A stretch of DNA of 64,000 bases from assembly GCA_947581755.1 (NCBI GenBank), contig CANPVN010000001.1, positions 62,001-126,000 of the forward strand, in the 5' to 3' direction. Within the stretch, counting starts at the first letter, position 1. Every line of letters starts with the position of its first letter. Shown piece after piece: positions 32,832 to 41,829 of the stretch. A program made the position numbers and the translations under genes. The stretch comes from an uncultured Clostridia bacterium (GTDB lineage: Bacteria; Bacillota; Clostridia; Christensenellales; Pumilibacteraceae). Below the pieces are notes generated by a model that made no database searches, was not told the origin of the DNA, and saw nothing but the letters and a program-made list of their open reading frames with translations.

Positions 32832-34466
32832 ATGACAGTTGCGGATTTAAAGAAAGCAGTGATTGAACAATTACTGCCCATGAAAGAAATAGGGTTCGAT
32901 CTGTTTTCCAAAGACAGAGAAGATTCCGAGATCAAAGATTTTATCGAAACTTTGTTGGACAAAAAATTATACGAGGAAATATGCGCAATTATGAGTTGCG
33001 GCTTTATCAGCAAGCAGTATTATTCAGGATATATGTCGTTTTCGGCAGGCAATATAGGAGCGCAGTATTTTGGGGCATTTTTGAATTTATGTTCGGAGAC
33101 AAAAGTTGACGACGATAAAATTTTTCCTATGTTGATTGCAAGTTTTTATGCCGATAAAGATTCTTTCTTATATTCCTGGAAAGGGGCTTCGGAAAATATT
33201 TTGATTTCTTTTTTACGGGAAGATTTTCCGAAATATTCGCAAAAAATATATGCGTTGGATCCCGAACTGAAATGTTTTGCTTTGTTTGTCGAAGCAGATA
33301 AAGAAGCGAGCGAGACGTTCTTATTCGATTTGCTTTTTTCTCGGGATACGCCACCTGCCACAAAAATGATTTTGAGAAAATTTACAATGGATTACAATTT
33401 GAATGTAACATTGTTATTTGATATTTACAAGGGAAGTCCCTTGGAAAAAAGAAAGGATATTTTGCGCGTTCTTTTATTGCAAAAGAACGATAACAGAATA
33501 GCGGACTTTTTCAAATATGTCTTGACGTTTGAAGAGAACATTGTCTTGCGTAGCATGCTTATAAACAAAAGATACCAAGTCAAGATGAAACTCCGCACAA
33601 GAAACAAGTATTATTCCGATGAAAAATCCTCTTGTTTTACGTTTGTGGAAGTGGACGGAAAAAAATATCGCATAGATATAGACCATGATTTACAACTTAT
33701 ATATAAGAAAAAGGGCGCGCGTAAGGTAGAACAGTTCAAAAACCTTATAAGAACGGTCAAAAAAGATGTAGCCTCTAAAAAACAAGCTTTTATTGACGGT
33801 ATGATTTGTAAGGTCGGTATAAAAGCAAGTAAATTTTTAAAGCTTTTACGAGACGATAAGTTATTCAATCTCATTTCCGAATCTTTATTGTTCTATACGG
33901 AAGATAAATACAATTACAAATTCGCAATAACTTTCAACGGAGGATTGCGAACTCTCGACAATGAAGAATTTACAGTGGATCCCAACGAGAAAATTTACAT
34001 AGTTCATCCTATAATATTGACAGGAGAGAATGCTTATCTGAAAGATTTGGAAATATCTCAATGTATAAATCAATTACAAAGAGAGATTTATTATACCGAC
34101 AGCCATGATATAATGTCCAATGTTTGTATGCGCTTCAACGGATTGCTTGTCAATGCGCACGATTTTAAAACCAGAGTCAGAAGAAACGATTTTAAGTTTT
34201 TCCATTTTGATGAAGACGGATATGCCGTACAGGCGGGTAAGTTGCGCGCCGGCATTTGGTGTGTACTTGATTTTTCGCCGTTCAATATGAAAGTATTGAA
34301 TACAAATATTACTTTGGGAAATGTAAGATTTTATTCCGATTCGGATGTGGTAAAGACCGGTGGAAGTATTTATACTTTTAATGTTCCCGTAAAACCGATT
34401 TCCGGTATTTCGAAAAGAGAATTCAGTGAATTTATAGCGGATGTTTATAGTTTGGTAAGAGAATGA
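32832..34466 (+). CDS. Protein with a DUF4132-like C-terminal region
   Basis: A cytoplasmic protein of 544 residues without signal or membrane segments. The N-terminal 260 residues are helical and charged, perhaps HEAT-like. From about 275 to the end the order of motifs (YRIDIDHDLQLIYKK, IYIVHPIILTGENAYLKDLEISQCINQLQREIY, then WCVLDFSPF) resembles DUF4132, whose members carry a VHP segment followed by a QPF-QL-REVY segment. The match is from memory. GAGGAG before ATG 32832 decides the start over a TTG at 32817. It overlaps the next gene by ATGA. Function unknown. Confidence 0.55.
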   Translation: MTVADLKKAVIEQLLPMKEIGFDLFSKDREDSEIKDFIETLLDKKLYEEICAIMSCGFISKQYYSGYMSFSAGNIGAQYFGAFLNLCSETKVDDDKIFPMLIASFYADKDSFLYSWKGASENILISFLREDFPKYSQKIYALDPELKCFALFVEADKEASETFLFDLLFSRDTPPATKMILRKFTMDYNLNVTLLFDIYKGSPLEKRKDILRVLLLQKNDNRIADFFKYVLTFEENIVLRSMLINKRYQVKMKLRTRNKYYSDEKSSCFTFVEVDGKKYRIDIDHDLQLIYKKKGARKVEQFKNLIRTVKKDVASKKQAFIDGMICKVGIKASKFLKLLRDDKLFNLISESLLFYTEDKYNYKFAITFNGGLRTLDNEEFTVDPNEKIYIVHPIILTGENAYLKDLEISQCINQLQREIYYTDSHDIMSNVCMRFNGLLVNAHDFKTRVRRNDFKFFHFDEDGYAVQAGKLRAGIWCVLDFSPFNMKVLNTNITLGNVRFYSDSDVVKTGGSIYTFNVPVKPISGISKREFSEFIADVYSLVRE

Positions 34467-36238
34467 GAGAAGATATAAAACAAATTTTGTCGCAGGTGGA
34501 AAAACCGGCGAGATATGCGGGTGGAGAATTTAATTCTTTGCCTGTAAAGCCTTCGGCTGCAATTAAATTTTTACTGTGTTTTCCCGACGTCTATGAAGTC
34601 GCAATGTCCAATCTCGGAATAAAAATTCTTTACGAAATTTTAAATCGTAATGAAGATATTTCTTGCGAAATGTGCTATGCTCCTTGGCCCGATATGGCAA
34701 AGCTACTGAAAGACAACGATATATCCTTATTCGGTTTGTCAAGCCAAACATCTATGCGAGATTTTGATATTGTCGGTTTCAGTATGCAGTATGAGATGTC
34801 ATATACAAACATGTTGTATATGTTGGATCTCGGCAATATTCCTTTGTTGAGGAAGGAACGATCGGAAAAGGATCCTATTATAATAGCGGGCGGACCGTGT
34901 TGTATAAATCCCTTTCCTCTCGTCGATTTTGTAGATATATTTTGTATCGGAGACGGGGAATATAACGACGAAAAACTTTGTATGCTTTTGAAACAAGCAA
35001 AGACGTCGGGGATGAGCAGAGCGGATTTTCTCAAAATGGCTTCGGATATAGAGGGAATTTATGTTCCCGAGATTGAAAATTATGTAAAAAGAGCTGTTGT
35101 TCCTTTGGAAGAAGCGGTCTTTCCGACAAAAGTGCAAATTCCCAATGTGGAAGCGGTTCATAATCGCGCTATGCTCGAATTGTTCCGCGGATGTTCGAGA
35201 GGTTGCAGGTTTTGTCAAGCCGGAATGATATATCGTCCCGTAAGGAATCGTACCGTAGAAACTTTAACGAAGTATGCGCTTGATCTTGTTAAGAACAACG
35301 GTTTCGAAGAAATATCTTTATCCTCGTTAAGTACTTGCGATTATCCCGATCTCAAACAATTATTGACGGCTATAAAACCCGAATTGGATAAACGAGGGGT
35401 CCATATATCTTTGCCGAGTACTCGGGTTGACAGTTTCGAAGCGCAATATGCAGAAGACTCGCGTTTGAGTTCCATAACTTTCGCACCGGAAGCGGGAACG
35501 CAAAGATTAAGAGACGTGATCAATAAAAATGTTACAGAAGAAGACATTTTCAATTCTATGAAATTTGCCTTTGAAAAAGGATATTCGTCCGTTAAATTAT
35601 ATTTTATGATAGGCTTACCGACCGAAACCGAAGAGGATTTGGCGGGAATTGTGGATATTGCCTCTCGTATAAAAAAACTGTACAGAGAATGTGCGGTATC
35701 GAAAAAACAATTGAGTATAACTATTTCCACCTCTACATTGGTGCCCAAGCCGTTTACGCCTTTTCAATGGGAAAGACAGATAAGTTTAGCCGAAATAGAG
35801 CAGAGACAGACTTATTTAAAAACAGAGTTGAAAAAAATCGGCGTTAAATATAAATGGCATGACGGATTGACTTCTCGATTGGAAACGGCGTTGGCGCGAG
35901 GGGATTCCAAACTCGGAAAGGTTATTTTAAGCGCTTATGAGAATGGCGCAATCTTTGACAGTTGGGATGAGTTTTTCGATTTTGAAAAATGGCAAAATGC
36001 TTTTGACAAATTCAATATCGTAATAGATGAATACACTTCGGAAATCCCCGTGGATGCGAATTTGCCTTGGGATAAAATAGACGTCGGAATCGATAAAGAA
36101 TTCTTAAAACGAGAAAGAGAAAAAGCCTATGCAAAAGTACTTACGCAGGATTGCAGAAAAATTTGCAATGACTGTGGTATACGCGTTGCTTACCCCGAAA
36201 TATACTCCGAGTTCTGCAAAAAGAGGGTAGATCGATGA
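34463..36238 (+). CDS. Radical SAM protein (TIGR03960 family)
   Basis: 591 residues. The N-terminal cobalamin-binding-like region (CYAPWPDMAKLL, PIIIAGGPCCINPFPL) is followed by the radical SAM cluster motif FRGCSRGCRFCQAG (three cysteines, near residue 240) and a TIM-barrel (SLPSTRVDSF, FAPEAGTQRLRDVINK). These B12-type radical SAM proteins are commonly encoded next to a DUF2344 gene, as here. They are suspected of RNA or ribosome-related modification, but no reaction is proven. It overlaps both neighbours by ATGA. Confidence 0.9.
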   Translation: MREDIKQILSQVEKPARYAGGEFNSLPVKPSAAIKFLLCFPDVYEVAMSNLGIKILYEILNRNEDISCEMCYAPWPDMAKLLKDNDISLFGLSSQTSMRDFDIVGFSMQYEMSYTNMLYMLDLGNIPLLRKERSEKDPIIIAGGPCCINPFPLVDFVDIFCIGDGEYNDEKLCMLLKQAKTSGMSRADFLKMASDIEGIYVPEIENYVKRAVVPLEEAVFPTKVQIPNVEAVHNRAMLELFRGCSRGCRFCQAGMIYRPVRNRTVETLTKYALDLVKNNGFEEISLSSLSTCDYPDLKQLLTAIKPELDKRGVHISLPSTRVDSFEAQYAEDSRLSSITFAPEAGTQRLRDVINKNVTEEDIFNSMKFAFEKGYSSVKLYFMIGLPTETEEDLAGIVDIASRIKKLYRECAVSKKQLSITISTSTLVPKPFTPFQWERQISLAEIEQRQTYLKTELKKIGVKYKWHDGLTSRLETALARGDSKLGKVILSAYENGAIFDSWDEFFDFEKWQNAFDKFNIVIDEYTSEIPVDANLPWDKIDVGIDKEFLKREREKAYAKVLTQDCRKICNDCGIRVAYPEIYSEFCKKRVDR

Positions 36239-36885
36239 TTTTATGTAAATATACAAAACTTGACAGAGCAGTATACCTCGGGCATCTCGATGTGCTTAAG
36301 ATGTTCGGCATGGCAATAAGAAGAACCGCTATACCCGTGGCATACAGCATGGGCTTCAATAAACACATTTTATTATATATGTCTCAACCATTGTCTTTAG
36401 GGTTGGCAAGTGAATGTGAATATTTTTGTATCGATTCTCCTTGTGATCCCGATGAATTTGCCGAGAAGATGAACTCCTCTTTGCCCGAGGGGATAAGGTT
36501 GACAAAGGCATTTTTCGTACAAAAAAATCCCAATATTGCAGGGCTGATGTGCGCGGCGGACTATACGGCGGAATTTGCGGATAGAAATTATGACCCCGAT
36601 GATATTTTGAAAATTACCGAAAAACCTGCTATTGAAATGGAAATCGTTTCCAAGGGAGTAAAAAAAATCAAAGATATAAAACCTTTGATATATGATATTT
36701 CCATCGAGAATAATTTTTTGAAATTTTGTCTTGCGTGCGGGAATTCAAATCTCAAAGCAGATCGTTTCATAAGTTATATTACTGAAACGACGGGAATACG
36801 ATTTTCAGGTTTTATCACTAAAAAACATTTATATACCGCAGTTAACGGTAAACTTACAGATATAGATGATTATCTCGGAAAATGA
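36235..36885 (+). CDS. DUF2344 (TIGR03936) protein
   Basis: 216 residues beginning ILCKYTKLDRAVYLGHLDVLKMFGMAIRR, the family N terminus; GFNKHILLYMSQPLSLGLASECEYF is the second typical block. It is the usual partner of the radical SAM gene before it (ATGA overlap) and in some organisms is fused to it. Molecular role unknown. No ordinary terminator follows closely; a long imperfect hairpin lies 66 bases downstream. Confidence 0.88.
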   Translation: MILCKYTKLDRAVYLGHLDVLKMFGMAIRRTAIPVAYSMGFNKHILLYMSQPLSLGLASECEYFCIDSPCDPDEFAEKMNSSLPEGIRLTKAFFVQKNPNIAGLMCAADYTAEFADRNYDPDDILKITEKPAIEMEIVSKGVKKIKDIKPLIYDISIENNFLKFCLACGNSNLKADRFISYITETTGIRFSGFITKKHLYTAVNGKLTDIDDYLGK

Positions 36886-36951
36886 AAAAGACCCAAAACC
36901 GTATCTGTTTCAAGTCTCTTTCATCGTTTTCCACAGAGAAAAACATTTATG

Positions 36952-36991
36952 ATTTTCAAGGCGTCTATATCAATATAGTCACCTTGAAAAT
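36952..36991. repeat. Forty-base imperfect palindrome, function unknown
   Basis: ATTTTCAAGG (36952-36961) pairs with CCTTGAAAAT (36982-36991). Inside, CTATAT (36965-36970) pairs with ATATAG (36973-36978), separated from the outer stem by 3-base internal loops on each side. A T run is absent, so a terminator is doubtful. The rest of 36886-37120 shows no gene. Confidence 0.5.
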
Positions 36992-37122
36992 TTCTTGAAT
37001 TTATCTCCGTTTAATAAGGTAACTTCTATTTGATTTAGGCAATCCTTGTATTGATATTATCTGCAACATACTTAAAGCTATTCATTCAAAATGCAACCGA
37101 GTTAGACTTGTAAAATAATAAC

Positions 37123-37161
37123 AAAAAAAGTCCTTTCGAAAAAATTCCGAAAGGACTTTTA
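37123..37161 (-). terminator. groEL terminator
   Basis: AAAAGTCCTTTCG pairs with CGAAAGGACTTTT (37148-37160) with a 9-base loop. On the minus strand the stem is followed by a run of T (A at 37123-37129), right after groEL. It could also stop plus-strand transcripts from the DUF2344 gene. Confidence 0.88.
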
Positions 37162-37179
37162 TCATTTATTGGGTCTGAA

Positions 37180-38835
<1,656 letters not shown>

Positions 38836-39120
38836 TTATTCTATGATTGCAAGGACATCGCTTTGACGCAATATAGTAACTTCCTTGCCATCGATTTTAA
38901 ATTCACTGCCTGCATATTTGGAATACAAAATAGTATCTCCGACTTTGACTTGCATAACAACTTCTTTGCCGTCTATCATGCCGCCGGGGCCGACTGCAAT
39001 AATTTTTGCCATCTGAGGCTTTTCTTGATCCTTACTGAGCAGTACAATACCGCTTTTTGTCTTTTCTTCCGCTTCGATCTGTTCGATAACGATGCGGTCA
39101 AATAAAGGTTTAATTCGCAT
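38836..39120 (-). CDS. groES: Co-chaperonin GroES
   Basis: 94 residues. RIKPLFDRIVIEQIEAEEKTKSGIVL is the mobile-loop region and VGDTILYSKYAGSEFKIDGKEVTILRQSDVLAIIE the C-terminal half. AGGAGG lies on the minus strand at good distance. First gene of a two-gene operon. No CIRCE inverted repeat and no CtsR heptad was found upstream, unlike most Firmicutes. Confidence 0.98.
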   Translation of the reverse strand: MRIKPLFDRIVIEQIEAEEKTKSGIVLLSKDQEKPQMAKIIAVGPGGMIDGKEVVMQVKVGDTILYSKYAGSEFKIDGKEVTILRQSDVLAIIE

Positions 39121-39150
39121 TTCTTTTCCTCCTATAATTAACTAAGGGAT

Positions 39151-39179
39151 ATTATAATCAAATTAAATCTAAAAAGCAA
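39151..39179 (-). promoter_or_regulatory. groESL promoter (sigma-A type)
   Basis: On the minus strand TTGCTT (39179-39174) and TATAAT (39156-39151) with 17 bases between. The predicted start is near 39144. No TTAGCACTC/GAGTGCTAA halves are found between 39121 and 39266. Confidence 0.7.
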
Positions 39180-39218
39180 GTATTTACACGAAAAAATTTT
39201 CAAGTTTTAACTATTTAT

Positions 39219-39247
39219 TTGCTATTTATGTAATTATTTGATATAAT
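39219..39247 (+). promoter_or_regulatory. Promoter of the dCMP deaminase gene
   Basis: TTGCTA at 39219-39224 and TATAAT at 39242-39247, 17 bases apart. Start near 39254, short leader, then GAGGTG before the ATG at 39267. Confidence 0.7.
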
Positions 39248-39266
39248 TTAGTCGAGGTGAATAAAT

Positions 39267-39731
39267 ATGAGAAAAATCGAAAATACAAAGTGGGACAGAA
39301 GATTTATGGAAGTGGCAGAGCTTGTTTCCACTTGGTCAAGTTGTTATAAAGAAGATCGCCACGTCGGTGCCGTTATAGTAATAAATAAAAGAATTGTCGC
39401 CACAGGTTATAACGGCGCAAGTTCGGGAATCGAAAGTTGTGTTGACAGAGGCTCTTGCTTAAGACAAGAACTGAATATCGCCAGCGGAACTTGTCACGAA
39501 ATTTGTTACGCAACGCATGCGGAACAAAATGCAATTATTCAAGCGGCAAGATTGGGAATTGCAATCGACGGGGGAACATTGTACTGCACTCATCAGCCTT
39601 GTACAATATGCGCCAAAATGATTATTAATGCGGGTATTAAAAGATTGGTATTTAAGAAAGGTTATCCCGATGAATTTGCTCTTAAATTGTTGAATGAAGC
39701 GCATATAGATATAGTCAATTATAAAGAGTAG
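39267..39731 (+). CDS. dCMP/cytidine deaminase family (ComEB-like)
   Basis: 154 residues. Zinc deaminase motifs are ATHAEQNAI (His and catalytic Glu) and HQPCTICAKMI (two zinc cysteines). WDRRFMEVAELVSTWSSC and RHVGAVIVINKRIVATGYNGASSG are typical of dCMP deaminases, which make dUMP for thymidylate synthesis. Single gene with its own promoter, next to the heat-shock operon. Confidence 0.92.
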   Translation: MRKIENTKWDRRFMEVAELVSTWSSCYKEDRHVGAVIVINKRIVATGYNGASSGIESCVDRGSCLRQELNIASGTCHEICYATHAEQNAIIQAARLGIAIDGGTLYCTHQPCTICAKMIINAGIKRLVFKKGYPDEFALKLLNEAHIDIVNYKE

Positions 39732-39763
39732 TAAGAAAAAGTAAAAATTTTACAAAAAATCTC

Positions 39764-39792
39764 TTGACAAAAGAGGTTTTTTGTTATATGAT
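39764..39792 (+). promoter_or_regulatory. ctsR operon promoter, overlapping a weak terminator
   Basis: TTGACA at 39764-39769 and TATGAT at 39787-39792, 17 bases apart, predict a start near 39799. The -35 box lies in a small hairpin (CTCTT/AAGAG, with A-T extension, followed by six T) that could terminate the upstream deaminase transcript. Confidence 0.75.
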
Positions 39793-39794
39793 AA

Positions 39795-39818
39795 AGTCAA
39801 AGGTCAAAGATAGTCAAA
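39795..39818 (+). promoter_or_regulatory. CtsR operator
   Basis: GGTCAAA at 39802-39808 and AGTCAAA at 39812-39818, separated by three bases, match the CtsR heptad repeat. A further AGTCAAA copy at 39795-39801 directly precedes the first. The site covers the predicted transcription start of ctsR. Confidence 0.88.
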
Positions 39819-39871
39819 CTTTTATCAAAACTATCGAAAATGGCCATTATATAAAGGAAAGGGACGGGCGA

Positions 39872-40333
39872 ATGGCTAATGTAAGTAAAATAATAGAGAG
39901 CTTTTTGCTGGAAGTTTTGGGAGACGACGAGAAAGTTGAAATTAATCGCAATCAACTTGCAAAATATTTTTCTTGTTCTCCGAGTCAGATAAATTACGTC
40001 CTCACGACTCGATTCAGTCTTGACAGAGGATACCTTATAGAATCTCAGCGAGGGACAGGCGGATTTGTGACGTTGATTAAAGTCAACGATACAAGATATC
40101 ATCAATTATCCGAGATTATAGAGGAAGCCTCAAAAGGAAACGGAATTTCTTATCACAGAGCAAATAATATAATTGACAGAATGATACGGGAAAATTTGAT
40201 TTCCGACAAGCAAGCCGAGATAATAAGAACGGTACTGAGCGACAAATCGCTCTTGGTTCCCATTTCAATAAGGGATCATTTAAGAGCGAATATATTAAAG
40301 AATATCATTAATACATTATTACAAGGAGAATAG
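39872..40333 (+). CDS. ctsR: Heat-shock repressor CtsR
   Basis: Winged helix-turn-helix repressor of clp genes. From ATG 39872 (MANVSKIIESFLLEVL) the protein has 153 residues, the length of Bacillus CtsR; a longer frame from 39764 would begin in the promoter. AKYFSCSPSQINYVLTTRFSLDRGYLIESQRGTGGF is the DNA-binding part, including the glycine-rich wing loop that serves as heat sensor. It has its own operator just upstream, so it is autoregulated. Confidence 0.96.
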   Translation: MANVSKIIESFLLEVLGDDEKVEINRNQLAKYFSCSPSQINYVLTTRFSLDRGYLIESQRGTGGFVTLIKVNDTRYHQLSEIIEEASKGNGISYHRANNIIDRMIRENLISDKQAEIIRTVLSDKSLLVPISIRDHLRANILKNIINTLLQGE

Positions 40334-40335
40334 GT

Positions 40336-40791
40336 ATGCTTTGCGACGACTGTAAAAATAATGAAGCGGTTTTTGACATAAAACTTAATAATAACGGGGT
40401 TATTTCTAATTTGCATCTGTGTCAAAAATGCTATAATAACAGAAAAAACAACATTTTCAATTCCACTTTCGGCTTTATGAATGATTTCGGCAGACCTCTT
40501 TTAAAGGAGCGCCGTTGTTCGGTTTGTAAAACTTCTGTAAGCGAAATAAACGAAAGTTGTTTTGTGGGCTGCCCTCATTGTTATACCGAACTTGAGGATT
40601 ATATCATGCCCACTATCAAAAACATTCAAAATGCGACGACATATCAAGGAAAAGTTCCGGTAAGGGATGAATATAAGGCAAAGGAAAGGGAAAGGCTTTT
40701 GATTGAATTGAATAAAGCGCGCGCCGAAGAGGATTATATGAGAGCGGCGCAAATAAGCGAACAACTGAAAAAACTTTCGGGGGAACAATAA
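40336..40791 (+). CDS. mcsA: McsA, activator of the McsB arginine kinase
   Basis: 151 residues with CXXC pairs in CDDCKNNEAVF, CQKCY, CSVCK and CPHCY that bind zinc, and a C-terminal UVR motif (LLIELNKARAEEDYMRAAQISEQLKKL). McsA activates McsB and can bind ClpC. Sits between ctsR and mcsB in the standard order. Confidence 0.93.
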   Translation: MLCDDCKNNEAVFDIKLNNNGVISNLHLCQKCYNNRKNNIFNSTFGFMNDFGRPLLKERRCSVCKTSVSEINESCFVGCPHCYTELEDYIMPTIKNIQNATTYQGKVPVRDEYKAKERERLLIELNKARAEEDYMRAAQISEQLKKLSGEQ

Positions 40792-40792
40792 T

Positions 40793-41815
40793 ATGGATAA
40801 AAACGATATTGTTATTTCAAGCCGTGTAAGGTTGGCGCGCAATGTTGCGGATTATCCTTTTACTCTCAATGACGAAAGGGCTACGCTTATTGCAAAAAGA
40901 GTTATTGACGTCGTTTCTCAACTTGATAACTTTTCGGTATATCCTATTTCCAAACTCGGTGAACTCGACGGCAGGCTTTTGGTCGAAAAACATCTCGTAA
41001 GTCCCGATCTTCTGAATAACAAAAAGTACGGCGTTGCCGTTATCAATTCGAATCAAACCGTTTCGATTATGTTAAATGAAGAAGATCATATAAGAGAACA
41101 ATGTATCTTGCCGGGATTGGCTTTGTCCGAAGGGTTGAATCAATTGAATATTATAGACGATATCTTGTCTCAAAATATCGACTTTGCTTTTAATTCGAAA
41201 CTCGGTTATTTGACGAGTTGTCTTACAAATGTCGGCACGGGGCTCAGAGCGTCCGTAATGATGTTTTTGCCTGGATTGACTCTTTCTGGTCAGATCGATA
41301 GATTTATTTACAAAATGAACAGACTGAATATGACTGTACGAGGAGTCTACGGAGAGGGTACCGAATATCTCGGTTGTTTATATCAGATTTCAAATCAAAA
41401 AACATTGGGTATCAGCGAAGAAGAAACAATTCTTTCCGTAAAATTTGCAATAGAACAGATCGTTGAAACGGAAAAGGCAATGCGAATGCAATTGATGCAA
41501 CAAAACGGCGATGAGTTGATAGATAAAATTTTGAGAGCCTATGGACAACTTATTAATTGCTATACGATAGGCACTCACGAATTTATGGAGTTGTTTGCAT
41601 ACCTTAAATTGGGGATATTTTACGGATTGTTTGAGGCTCAATCCGAGGATGCTTTGAAAGAATTGATAACCGAAGTTCAACCTGCCGGAATATGTTCCAA
41701 GGCGGGTCGCATGCTCGATGATGAAACGAGAGATAAATTAAGGGCAAAAATTGTAGGCGAAAAACTACAAAATAATATAAAAAGACTGTTTATATCAGAT
41801 ATAACAAATAAATAA
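40793..41815 (+). CDS. mcsB: Protein arginine kinase McsB
   Basis: 340 residues of the phosphagen kinase fold. ISSRVRLARNVADYPF is the N-terminal nucleotide motif, SCLTNVGTGLRASV carries the catalytic cysteine, and RGVYGEGTE and YQISNQKTLG follow. It phosphorylates arginines on misfolded proteins and marks them for ClpCP. It lacks the creatine kinase N-terminal domain, as expected. Confidence 0.95.
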   Translation: MDKNDIVISSRVRLARNVADYPFTLNDERATLIAKRVIDVVSQLDNFSVYPISKLGELDGRLLVEKHLVSPDLLNNKKYGVAVINSNQTVSIMLNEEDHIREQCILPGLALSEGLNQLNIIDDILSQNIDFAFNSKLGYLTSCLTNVGTGLRASVMMFLPGLTLSGQIDRFIYKMNRLNMTVRGVYGEGTEYLGCLYQISNQKTLGISEEETILSVKFAIEQIVETEKAMRMQLMQQNGDELIDKILRAYGQLINCYTIGTHEFMELFAYLKLGIFYGLFEAQSEDALKELITEVQPAGICSKAGRMLDDETRDKLRAKIVGEKLQNNIKRLFISDITNK

Positions 41816-41829
41816 GGAGTAAAATTTTT

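Noticed and set aside
36886-37120. Possible small RNA or gene in the spacer between DUF2344 and groEL
   Set aside because: Apart from the palindrome and the groEL terminator no promoter, ORF with ribosome site or known RNA motif was seen.
39764-39871. N-terminal extension of CtsR from a TTG at 39764
   Set aside because: The codon is the -35 box itself, and the predicted transcript starts at about 39799, so it cannot be translated from that message. CtsR homologues begin at MANVSKIIE.
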